Shown piece by piece: positions 16,638-23,812 of a stretch of DNA of 48,855 nt. The notes under the pieces were generated by a model. It searched no databases. It was not told where the DNA came from and worked only from the letters and a program-made list of their open reading frames with translations. The position numbers were made by a program, and so were the translations under genes. Origin of the DNA: CAZGKX01 sp964525945 (lineage in GTDB: Bacteria; Pseudomonadota; Gammaproteobacteria; Legionellales; Legionellaceae); NCBI GenBank assembly GCA_964525945.1, contig CAZGKX010000012.1, positions 1 to 48,855 of the forward strand. The letters run 5' to 3'. The first letter of the stretch is position 1, and each line of letters opens with the position of its first letter.

Positions 16638-19205
16638 ATGAGTTATGAGCTTGCGGAGCAGGTCTTGCGCGCTACAGCCACTGCGACCATCAAAAAAAAG
16701 GAGGTTGTCGAAGACCAAGCGCAAGAGCTGTCCAATTACGCCTCATCCCAAGCCGCCAAATTAGGGAACTCGATGCAAGCCAATGGCGCGACGCTCTTGG
16801 TGGCCACCGCTTTAGCCGGGATTGCCATTTCGTATGTGGCCGTCAACTGCCAATTGAATGCGCAACGGGGCAAGCGTTTAGCCTTTGATAAAGAACGCGT
16901 GGCAGGGATTGCGACCTTCACCATTCCGACCAATAAAATGGAAACGGCTCTTTCCCACGAAGAACGCGTCATCAGAGATTATATGGAGTTGATGTCACAA
17001 GAATCCAATAAATCGTTCGCCTCTTATTTGGGTGTTCAAACAGGCTCGCTGGAAAACAATAAAAACGCGGTTTTGCACGCCACGTTGCCTTTTTATCGGT
17101 TAAGTGAAAAATTACCTCAACCTCTTGCCAGCAATGGTTTGCTTGATCAAGTGCGTAAAAACATTGCTTTATTTTTTACATCGGCTTTTCCTGATTCTCT
17201 TGCAAACATTGATCATGATTTTCAATTGGGCAATCCCATTGTGGAGTTTTTTGAATCCGCCTACGAACAATCCAATTACTTAAATGATAAGGCTGCGCCC
17301 CGGTTTTTGATGATGAGCCTTGCGAATTTGTTGTGGAATCTTCAACATCCTGTGGATGAAAATGGTTACCCGTTAACCGCTGACGAATGCATTGAATTGT
17401 GTTACCAAGTTGACGTTTTTTTAAATGAAATCTTGCGCGCTGGCACACCTGATATTGCATCCATAAGCGATGATGACAATCAATTGTTGAGTTTTGTGCG
17501 TAAAGTTAAAACCCATGTGAATGCTTTGCAACGGGCTTATGCCGACAAACAAGCTCGGGAATTAAACCTTGATGATGTCGCAGACAGTGCTTATCGCTCA
17601 TTGTTATTGATGGACACCAATATTTTTAAATTATTATACAAGCGATATGATCCCGTTCTCAAAAAGTCGAAGCCCGATAGCAAGGCAGCGGCCGACATGG
17701 CTTATAAAATAGGTTATTTGAATGAATTGCTGGTGGAATTGCCCGATTTACTCAAAGAGTTTGAAGCCTTTTCTGATGCTCTGCCCGCCACTGCAAAAGA
17801 CAATAATCCACCGCAGACGGTGGTGGATACCTTGATTATTTTTAGCCATTTGACGTCAGATGATAAAGATAAATTAATTAAAAAACTAAAAAAATTAAAA
17901 GTCGATGCGGCTTTGGAGTTTGCGCACACACTGGCCGTGTTTGATGAAAAATTTATTCACCCCATTAAAGTGTTAACAAAGAAACATTTGCAAGGCAAGA
18001 ACCTGCTTTGGCCTGACAAGCAATTGGTTGCAACCACCACCGCAGCTCGTTTTATCCCGTTCATGACCTTGATCATCGAAGATTTTGGGGTTTTGGTGGA
18101 TACTGAAACAAGTTTGCAACGGGCAAAAGATTCTACAATTTTAGGAACAGGGGATATAAGGATATACAGTGGCCAAGAACAAGCTGCTGCAATTAATTTA
18201 GAGGCAGCTGAGGGTAAACAATACTATAAATGGGATTTGCCTTTTTTATTGCAGCTGGACAAAGCTTCGTCAGAAAAATTAAAAGATTTGCCTAAACAAC
18301 AATACCGCCTTACGCAAGTCACTAAATTATTAAACAATTTTAATGAACTGGTGCAAAGTTACCGCGGTTTTTTGAGGCATAAAAGCTTTCAAGATTTTTC
18401 CAAAAAATGCCTTGAGCAAGTGGAGCGAGAATTTAAAGCATTGTTGGAGAAAGTCAAAGACATTGACCAATCCCTTTCTCATGACAATTTGATGCGTGCC
18501 AATTTAAAGACGGTGATTGAACCGATGACCCGTCAATTAAAAAAAAGCTTAGACGCTTTTTTTATTGCCAGCAAGCATTCGATGCAAGTGCTGCAATTGC
18601 CACATTTCACCGAGCAGGAACGGGAGCTGGTTGCCACGAAAATCAATGCTGTCCATGAACAATTCGATACGTTGTTTGATCTAGATAGTGGCATAAGTGA
18701 TTTGATTGGTGATAATGATGCTGCTGTTGTCAAACCGGCTGTGGTGCAAAATAGTTTTGCAAACACCAACACGGTGCTTGAGTTGAAAGATTTAGTACAA
18801 CAGTGCCATGATGCTATGTCTTGGCAAAGTCAATGGGGCCATAAAGGCAAATTATTGACGGACTTATTGCTTGAAATAAAAAAGAAAAGCAATTTCACCC
18901 CTGCCGAAATTGACGAGGCGGTCATGCGCTTGGTGAGGGTTACATCAAGTTACCGCGCTACATTTTTTGGGCAGGCAGCCTATGGACATACACGATCGGC
19001 GAAGGTTTTAATCAATGCCGTTAAAGATAAAAAATTGAAAAACGTGCTGCCTTTAGCCTCCATTCTGTGGCAACAGCCGGTGGCTAATACCAATAAATTT
19101 AATCAATTGAACAACAAATTGATCGCTGATCGTTTAACGAGACTTTGTGCTAAGTACAAATGGGAGGAAGATGTAGAGGACATTGAAGAAGGATTGGTGT
19201 TGTAA
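16638..19205 (+). CDS. 855-aa unknown protein, candidate secretion effector
   Basis: No known domain recognised. The start has AAGGAG 9 nt upstream. One hydrophobic segment (~49-70, ANGATLLVATALAGIAISYVAV) follows a charged, helical N-terminus. The rest is mostly alpha-helical, charged and probably coiled-coil in parts (for example LIKKLKKLKVDAALEF, FKALLEKVKDIDQSLS). The C-terminus is strongly acidic and ends in a hydrophobic residue (WEEDVEDIEEGLVL), which resembles the 'E-block' plus terminal hydrophobic signal of Dot/Icm substrates. It is probably co-transcribed with the M50 protease. Being large, helical, without homologues I recognise and with an acidic tail, it fits a Legionellales effector, but an inner-membrane protein handled by the protease is an alternative. 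Confidence 0.6.
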   Translation: MSYELAEQVLRATATATIKKKEVVEDQAQELSNYASSQAAKLGNSMQANGATLLVATALAGIAISYVAVNCQLNAQRGKRLAFDKERVAGIATFTIPTNKMETALSHEERVIRDYMELMSQESNKSFASYLGVQTGSLENNKNAVLHATLPFYRLSEKLPQPLASNGLLDQVRKNIALFFTSAFPDSLANIDHDFQLGNPIVEFFESAYEQSNYLNDKAAPRFLMMSLANLLWNLQHPVDENGYPLTADECIELCYQVDVFLNEILRAGTPDIASISDDDNQLLSFVRKVKTHVNALQRAYADKQARELNLDDVADSAYRSLLLMDTNIFKLLYKRYDPVLKKSKPDSKAAADMAYKIGYLNELLVELPDLLKEFEAFSDALPATAKDNNPPQTVVDTLIIFSHLTSDDKDKLIKKLKKLKVDAALEFAHTLAVFDEKFIHPIKVLTKKHLQGKNLLWPDKQLVATTTAARFIPFMTLIIEDFGVLVDTETSLQRAKDSTILGTGDIRIYSGQEQAAAINLEAAEGKQYYKWDLPFLLQLDKASSEKLKDLPKQQYRLTQVTKLLNNFNELVQSYRGFLRHKSFQDFSKKCLEQVEREFKALLEKVKDIDQSLSHDNLMRANLKTVIEPMTRQLKKSLDAFFIASKHSMQVLQLPHFTEQERELVATKINAVHEQFDTLFDLDSGISDLIGDNDAAVVKPAVVQNSFANTNTVLELKDLVQQCHDAMSWQSQWGHKGKLLTDLLLEIKKKSNFTPAEIDEAVMRLVRVTSSYRATFFGQAAYGHTRSAKVLINAVKDKKLKNVLPLASILWQQPVANTNKFNQLNNKLIADRLTRLCAKYKWEEDVEDIEEGLVL

Positions 19206-19214
19206 CTTAGGAGG

Positions 19215-19925
19215 CTAGTAAAATTTTTGAACCACAGCCCTTGCACAACACCACACATCAACACGTTTTATCCCAGTATTTTTTAAGGTGCGGGCTAATT
19301 CATTCACCGTGCTGCCAGTGGTCATTAAATCATCAATCAAGGTCACGTGCTGATAGCAGGTCGCCATGGCTTGAAACGCTTGATTGAGGTTTTTTTTGCG
19401 TTGTTCAGCGGTTAATCCTGCTTGAGGCAGCGTCTTTTTGATTTTTTTGCAAAGCGATAATTGGTAAGGCTTGTTTATTTTATGGCTTAAATGCTTCGCA
19501 AGTTCAGCTGCTTGGTTAAAGCCTCGTTCTTGCAAACGATCTTGATGCAATGGTACGGGGATCAGGCATTGGGTTTTTGTCAGTTCATTTGGCAAGGATT
19601 TTAATATTAAATGTGCGAGAAAGGGCGTTAAATAAAGACCTTCACGGTATTTGAATTCATGCAGCAATGTCCGCAGTGGCTCTTCAAATTGATACGCAGC
19701 AAACACATGATCAAGCATCGGTTGTTTTTGGCAGCATGCGCCGCATACAGCAAACGTGGCATCGGGCAAGGGTTGTGCGCAGTGGCGACAAGCCGGTCCG
19801 ATGGGCATAAACAATTGCCGGCATGCATTGCAGACGGCGAATGCTTGCGAGTGAGGGTGTTGGCAGATGACACAAATCACTGTTGGTTTAAAGATATGTG
19901 ATATACTTGCTATTTTATAGCGCAT
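19215..19925 (-). CDS. comF: ComF-family phosphoribosyltransferase-like protein
   Basis: Cytoplasmic protein needed for uptake or processing of DNA in natural transformation in several bacteria. The N-terminal third carries zinc-binding cysteine pairs (CVICQHPHS, CNACRQLF, CRHCAQPLP, CGACCQK). The C-terminal two thirds is a type I phosphoribosyltransferase fold with LIPVPLHQDRLQERGFNQA and the PRPP loop VTLIDDLMTTGSTVNE. Length 236 aa is typical. It is divergent from bioC with 35 bp between start codons. Its presence agrees with the natural competence known in Legionella. Confidence 0.92.
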   Translation of the reverse strand: MRYKIASISHIFKPTVICVICQHPHSQAFAVCNACRQLFMPIGPACRHCAQPLPDATFAVCGACCQKQPMLDHVFAAYQFEEPLRTLLHEFKYREGLYLTPFLAHLILKSLPNELTKTQCLIPVPLHQDRLQERGFNQAAELAKHLSHKINKPYQLSLCKKIKKTLPQAGLTAEQRKKNLNQAFQAMATCYQHVTLIDDLMTTGSTVNELARTLKNTGIKRVDVWCCARAVVQKFY

Positions 19926-19960
19926 ACGCGTTGGATCTAATTTTTCCGTAAGCCTTCATC

Positions 19961-20836
19961 ATGAATGTAAAAAGCGAAATTTGCAATGCATTTAATTTGC
20001 ATGCATCCGAATACCAACAAGCAGCCAAAGTGCAATATGAAATTGGAGAGCGTCTTTTTGAGCGATTGCATTATTTAAAAATAAAACCGCGTTATGTGTT
20101 AGATTTAGGATGCGGTCCTGGTTTTTTTTCACAACGATTAAAGCAACATTATCCAAAAGCTCAAATCATTGGTTTTGACTTGGCCTACAACATGCTGGCC
20201 CTTGCCAAAAGCACGTTTGGATGGAGAAAAAAATGGCCCTTGGTGAATGGCGACATGACCGCTTTGCCATTTGCAGACGCTACATTTGATTTGATTTTTG
20301 CCAACCAAGTTATCCATTGGGCCAACCCATTAGCGGCTGTTGTTGCCGAATTGAATCGAGTGATGAATCCAAATGGCTGTTTGATGTTTTCAACGTTAGG
20401 TCCTGATACGTTTTTGGAATTGCGTCAAGCCTTTGCAACGGTGGATCAATTTTCACACGTCAATGATTTTATGGACATGCACGATATTGGGGATTGTTTG
20501 TTGAGGGAGTATTTTCTCGACCCGGTGGTTGACATGGAAAAAATAACTGCTCATTACCCCACGTTAAACAGCCTATTAAAAAGCCTCAAGGCACAAGGGG
20601 TTAGAAACATCCACGCGACACGCAACCCTGGTTTAACGGGCAAATCTATTTGGTCAAAACTTGAGCAGTCAATGGCACATTATTGCACCCCTGACCAAAA
20701 AATTCCTTTAACTTACGAAGTTGTTTACGGACATGCCTGGAAGGGTAATCAACGCCAAACAGCCATGGGGACTGAAACAATTGTATCAATTGATCAATTA
20801 AGGGCTTCCGTAAATCGCAACAAAGGGATAATCTAA
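19961..20836 (+). CDS. bioC: Malonyl-[acyl-carrier protein] O-methyltransferase BioC
   Basis: Methylates the free carboxyl of malonyl-ACP so that it can enter fatty-acid elongation to pimeloyl-ACP, the early part of biotin synthesis. The SAM-binding motif is VLDLGCGPGFFSQRL (DLGCGPG 48-54), followed by IIGFDLAYNML, the acidic post-I region, LPFADATFDLIFANQVIHW, and the mid-chain segment SFSTLGPDT-like MFSTLGPDTFLELR that is characteristic of BioC among class I methyltransferases. Length 291 aa. The ATG at 19961 begins MNVKSEICNAFNLHASEYQQAA, the usual BioC N-terminus. No other bio gene is present in the window, so biotin genes are dispersed. Confidence 0.9.
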   Translation: MNVKSEICNAFNLHASEYQQAAKVQYEIGERLFERLHYLKIKPRYVLDLGCGPGFFSQRLKQHYPKAQIIGFDLAYNMLALAKSTFGWRKKWPLVNGDMTALPFADATFDLIFANQVIHWANPLAAVVAELNRVMNPNGCLMFSTLGPDTFLELRQAFATVDQFSHVNDFMDMHDIGDCLLREYFLDPVVDMEKITAHYPTLNSLLKSLKAQGVRNIHATRNPGLTGKSIWSKLEQSMAHYCTPDQKIPLTYEVVYGHAWKGNQRQTAMGTETIVSIDQLRASVNRNKGII

Positions 20837-20870
20837 TTTAAAACAAACTTAGCTTGTGTTAAGGATTATC

Positions 20871-21689
20871 ATGAAATTTGTCAGCCGCTATGTGTCTCAC
20901 CCACCCGATGCTCAAGGCATGGTGGTTTATTCCGATGAAGAAAATCGCATCTGGAAAATTTTATACGAACGCCAACAAAAATTACTGCCGGGGCGAGCAT
21001 GTGATGAGTTTTTACAAGGTCTGACTGCTTTAAAGTTAACCCCCGATAAAATCCCCCAACTGCCCGATGTCAGTAACCGGCTTAAGGCTTTAACAGGTTG
21101 GCAAGTACAGCCGGTGGCAGCATTGATCTCGGCACGTGAATTTTTTGAATTATTAGCCTCACGTCGATTTCCTTCCGCCACGTTTATCCGTTGCGAAGAA
21201 GAGTTGAATTATATCCAAGAGCCCGATATTTTTCATGAGCTTTTCGGGCATTGCCCTATGCTGGCTAACCCAGTGTATGCTGATTTTGTGCATGAATATG
21301 CGCTACGGGTACTCACCTTTCCTGAATCGCAATGGCCGTTGCTGCAACGTTTATTCTGGTTCACGGTGGAATTTGGTTTAATCCATACCGCTCAAGGCAT
21401 ACGTGCTTATGGTGGCGGAATTTTATCATCGATTCAAGAAACGGTTTACAGCGTAGAAAGTGATTTGGCCATGCGTGTGTTTTTTGACCCAGTGGTGGCT
21501 TTTCGCACCCCATATCGAATTGATCAATTGCAAGCTGTGTATTTTGTTATCCATGATTACCAAGAATTGTACCGTTTGGTGACTTTAAACATCACCGAAT
21601 TGTTGCAGCGAGCGCATGCATTGGGCGAATACCCGCCTTTCTTTGCCATTGAAGAGAATAACCCAAGTATTCATATTCATGTGTGCTAG
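20871..21689 (+). CDS. phhA: Phenylalanine 4-monooxygenase (phenylalanine hydroxylase)
   Basis: Iron- and tetrahydropterin-dependent enzyme that hydroxylates phenylalanine to tyrosine. The start is placed at the ATG at 20871 (AAGGA five bases upstream) rather than the GTG at 20856. The 272-aa monodomain form is typical of bacteria. The iron ligands are all present: His122 and His127 in FHELFGHCPM and Glu167 in FTVEFGL. The segment AYGGGILSSIQE is also conserved. In Legionella the enzyme is linked to melanin-like pigment made from tyrosine via homogentisate. It is followed by a palindrome and the letA promoter, consistent with the phhA-letA neighbourhood I recall from Legionella. Confidence 0.95.
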   Translation: MKFVSRYVSHPPDAQGMVVYSDEENRIWKILYERQQKLLPGRACDEFLQGLTALKLTPDKIPQLPDVSNRLKALTGWQVQPVAALISAREFFELLASRRFPSATFIRCEEELNYIQEPDIFHELFGHCPMLANPVYADFVHEYALRVLTFPESQWPLLQRLFWFTVEFGLIHTAQGIRAYGGGILSSIQETVYSVESDLAMRVFFDPVVAFRTPYRIDQLQAVYFVIHDYQELYRLVTLNITELLQRAHALGEYPPFFAIEENNPSIHIHVC

Positions 21690-21735
21690 GAGAATTGCAA
21701 TTCTCATTGTAATGATATGCGAGTCTTGCTAATAT
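21690..21735 (+). promoter_or_regulatory. Palindrome and promoter of letA
   Basis: GAGAATTGCAATTCTC (21690-21705) is a perfect 16-bp palindrome directly after the phhA stop. Two bases later TTGTAA (21707-21712) and TAATAT (21730-21735) make a -35/-10 pair with 17-bp spacing and an extended -10 (TGC). Transcription would start near 21742, and the palindrome would lie at about -37 to -52, a usual activator or repressor position. Confidence 0.6.
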
Positions 21736-21781
21736 CGTTGCACCTTTTGTGTTCATTGGCTTGAGTGTCAAGGAGCATCGT

Positions 21782-22441
21782 TTGATAAAAGTATTAATTG
21801 TTGATGACCACGCGTTGGTGCGAATGGGCATTCGACGATTACTGGAAGATTTGCCCGATATGCATGTGGTTGCTGAGGCTGAAAATGGCGAAATTGCGCT
21901 GTCTTTGGTGAAATCACATCAACCAGACGTCGTTTTGTTGGACATGAAAATGCCCGGTATTGATGGTTGGGAAGTCACCCGTCGTTTACTCAAATCAAAC
22001 CCCCTCATTAAAATTATCGCCGTTACGGCAATGAACACAGAACCGTTACCCAGTCGTATTTTACAATTGGGTGCTATGGGTTATTTGACCAAAGAATCGG
22101 GGGCCGAAGAAATGGCGGCAGCGATTCGTAAAGTATACCAAGGGGAACGCTACCTCAGTGCTGAAATTGCTCAAAAAATGGCAATTAGCAGTTTGCAAGC
22201 ACCTCAAGAAACACCTTTTGATCTCCTGTCTGAACGCGAAATGCAAGTGATGTTAATGATTACGAGTGGCTTGGCTGTGCAAGACATTGCTGATCGACTT
22301 TTTTTGAGCAGTAAAACCATCAATGGTTATCGTTATCGCATGTTTGAAAAATTCAGCATAAAAAATGATGTTGAATTGACTTTTTTAGCCATGAAACATC
22401 GAGTGATTGAACGCCCTAATGATTCGTTGCAAGACGAATGA
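21782..22441 (+). CDS. letA: LetA/GacA-type two-component response regulator
   Basis: Response regulator of the LetA-LetS (GacA-GacS/UvrY) system that drives expression of regulatory RNAs acting on CsrA and so switches Legionella from replication to transmission. The TTG at 21782 is chosen because AAGGAG lies 6 nt upstream and because it yields MIKVLIVDDHALVRMGIRRLL, the expected N-terminus; the longer frame from 21749 adds eleven unrelated residues. The receiver domain has acidic residues D8/D9, phosphoacceptor Asp54 (VVLLDMKMPG) and the conserved Lys in YLTKESG. The LuxR-type helix-turn-helix is LSEREMQVMLMITSGLAVQDIADRLFLS. Length 219 aa. It is usually followed by uvrC; here a reverse-strand ATPase gene separates them. 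Confidence 0.94.
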   Translation: MIKVLIVDDHALVRMGIRRLLEDLPDMHVVAEAENGEIALSLVKSHQPDVVLLDMKMPGIDGWEVTRRLLKSNPLIKIIAVTAMNTEPLPSRILQLGAMGYLTKESGAEEMAAAIRKVYQGERYLSAEIAQKMAISSLQAPQETPFDLLSEREMQVMLMITSGLAVQDIADRLFLSSKTINGYRYRMFEKFSIKNDVELTFLAMKHRVIERPNDSLQDE

Positions 22442-22461
22442 TAACTCACAATTCATCATTC
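22436..22461. terminator. Possible terminator between letA and the ATPase gene
   Basis: GAATGAT (22436-22442) and ATCATTC (22455-22461) form a 7-bp inverted repeat overlapping the ends of two convergent genes only 4 nt apart. There is no T-run, so the call is weak. Confidence 0.3.
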
Positions 22462-23591
22462 CATAAACGCTTTAAAAAAGTTTCCCAATGCAATATATCA
22501 ATAGCTCCTTTTTTTCGGTTGATCTTATCAAAGCTGATGATAATATATTGTTTACAAATAGCCTCTTCAACCAATAAAGTTAAATTTTTAAGATGCTTGT
22601 CATGAATTTGATGGGTTGTTTTCACCTCAAGAGCAATATCATCACCAATGATAAAATCAACTTCTGCACCGTGCGTTGAACACCAATAAGACAACGGTTT
22701 ATTGAGGCGACGATAATCTAACCAAGCCCTGATTTCCATCGCTATAAAATGCTCGAATGCTTGTCCAAACAGATCAGTTTTAGGTGTAATCTCTGTAATC
22801 TGTGCCAAGGCATGTTTCACGCCCAGATCAAATAAATAAAATTTGGCTTTGGCGATTGCTTTTCGCTTGATTGATTTGGTCCATCCATGCACCATAAAAC
22901 CAATAAATGTATCTTCAAGCACATGATAATACTCACGAATTGTACTCACAGGAACACTGGTATCACTGGCTATTTCACTAAAGTTCAGCATTTTTCCTGA
23001 AGACAATGCCGCCACCTCCAGAAAACGGGTGAATGCAGGGATTTTACGAATCAGCGATTCGGCTTGAATTTCTTCTCTCAAATAAGTATGCACATATGCA
23101 TTCAACTCTTCTTCAGGGTAATCACTCAAGTACACTGCTGGCAGTCCGCCATACCGCAAGTAACGCATCAAATTGAATGATGGAATTTCATAAGACGTTA
23201 AAGGAAATAGATGAGCCTGCCAGGCTCGTCCAGCCAGTAAATTAATCCCTTGCTTTTTTAAGGTTCGGGCACTGCTTCCTGTCAGGAGAAAAGTGAGGCC
23301 TTGCTCTTCAATCAAACGATGCACTTCATTCAATAATTCCGGAACTCTTTGCACCTCATCAATCACGATCAACTTGGGTTTCAAATGCCCCTGAATGATG
23401 TCTTCCAGCATCTGAGGTGCATTATTAAGTTTTAGATAATAATCACTGCGCAATAAATTAATCATCACTATGTCATCTGCATCAAAGCTGTGACGAATCA
23501 ACGTCGATTTTCCTGTTGCGCGAGGACCAAAAAGAAAAAAGGATTTTTTTCTCAACAAAGCAGGTAAATCCAGGGTGCGTTTTAAATGCAT
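22446..23591 (-). CDS. Stand-alone AAA ATPase with DUF4143-type C-terminal domain
   Basis: Member of the widespread AAA_14/DUF4143 group; biological role unknown. Walker A is LFGPRATGKST (~20-30) and Walker B LIVIDEVQ (~74-81), with a sensor in FLLTGSSART. The middle has a winged-helix-like part (NFSEIASDTSVPVSTIREYYHVLEDT). The C-terminal domain holds GAEVDFIIGDDIALEVKTT, an Asp...Glu-x-Lys arrangement of the PD-(D/E)xK nuclease fold. Length 381 aa is complete for the family. The ATG has GAGAGG 5-6 nt upstream. It sits in reverse orientation between letA and uvrC, which are neighbours in many gammaproteobacteria, so it appears to be a later insertion. Terminal repeats were not found. Confidence 0.85.
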   Translation of the reverse strand: MHLKRTLDLPALLRKKSFFLFGPRATGKSTLIRHSFDADDIVMINLLRSDYYLKLNNAPQMLEDIIQGHLKPKLIVIDEVQRVPELLNEVHRLIEEQGLTFLLTGSSARTLKKQGINLLAGRAWQAHLFPLTSYEIPSFNLMRYLRYGGLPAVYLSDYPEEELNAYVHTYLREEIQAESLIRKIPAFTRFLEVAALSSGKMLNFSEIASDTSVPVSTIREYYHVLEDTFIGFMVHGWTKSIKRKAIAKAKFYLFDLGVKHALAQITEITPKTDLFGQAFEHFIAMEIRAWLDYRRLNKPLSYWCSTHGAEVDFIIGDDIALEVKTTHQIHDKHLKNLTLLVEEAICKQYIIISFDKINRKKGAIDILHWETFLKRLWNDEL

Positions 23592-23676
23592 GTGACCTCT
23601 CGGCGGTGATGTTATGGGTAAGGCATCAGGTCTAAAGTATACATGAACTTCGGATATTTTGTGCTATTATTGCTGC

Positions 23677-23688
23677 TTATCCGGATAA
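23677..23688. promoter_or_regulatory. Palindrome upstream of the DUF4143 ATPase gene
   Basis: TTATCCGGATAA is a perfect 12-bp palindrome 86 bp upstream of the reverse-strand ATPase start. A near-palindromic relative, TTTATCCATAAA, lies at 23707-23718. Candidate operator of unknown factor. Confidence 0.35.
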
Positions 23689-23758
23689 ATAACGGTAGAC
23701 ATGTCATTTATCCATAAATATGTTTTGTTTTTGGTCCTGTTTTAAGCACAGTTGCTCT

Positions 23759-23806
23759 GGACTATAGCCTAAAATTTGGACTTTAGATAAAAAAAAGGAC
23801 TATAAT
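23759..23806 (+). promoter_or_regulatory. uvrC promoter with three 19-bp spaced GGACTWTA repeats
   Basis: GGACTATA (23759), GGACTTTA (23778) and GGACTATA (23797) are spaced exactly 19 bp. The last two overlap a -35-like TTGGAC (23776-23781) and a perfect TATAAT (23801-23806), with a 19-bp spacer. The TATAAT ends six bases before the uvrC ATG, so transcription from it would start at or next to the start codon and give a leaderless mRNA. Confidence 0.5.
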
Positions 23807-23812
23807 CAAGGA

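Noticed and set aside
21690..21705. Fur box at the letA promoter
   Set aside because: The palindrome GAGAATTGCAATTCTC has four bases between the half-sites where the Fur consensus needs a different spacing, and the flanking TGA/TCA are missing on one side.
22446..23812. Insertion sequence carrying the DUF4143 ATPase
   Set aside because: No transposase, no terminal inverted repeats and no target-site duplication could be found by eye.
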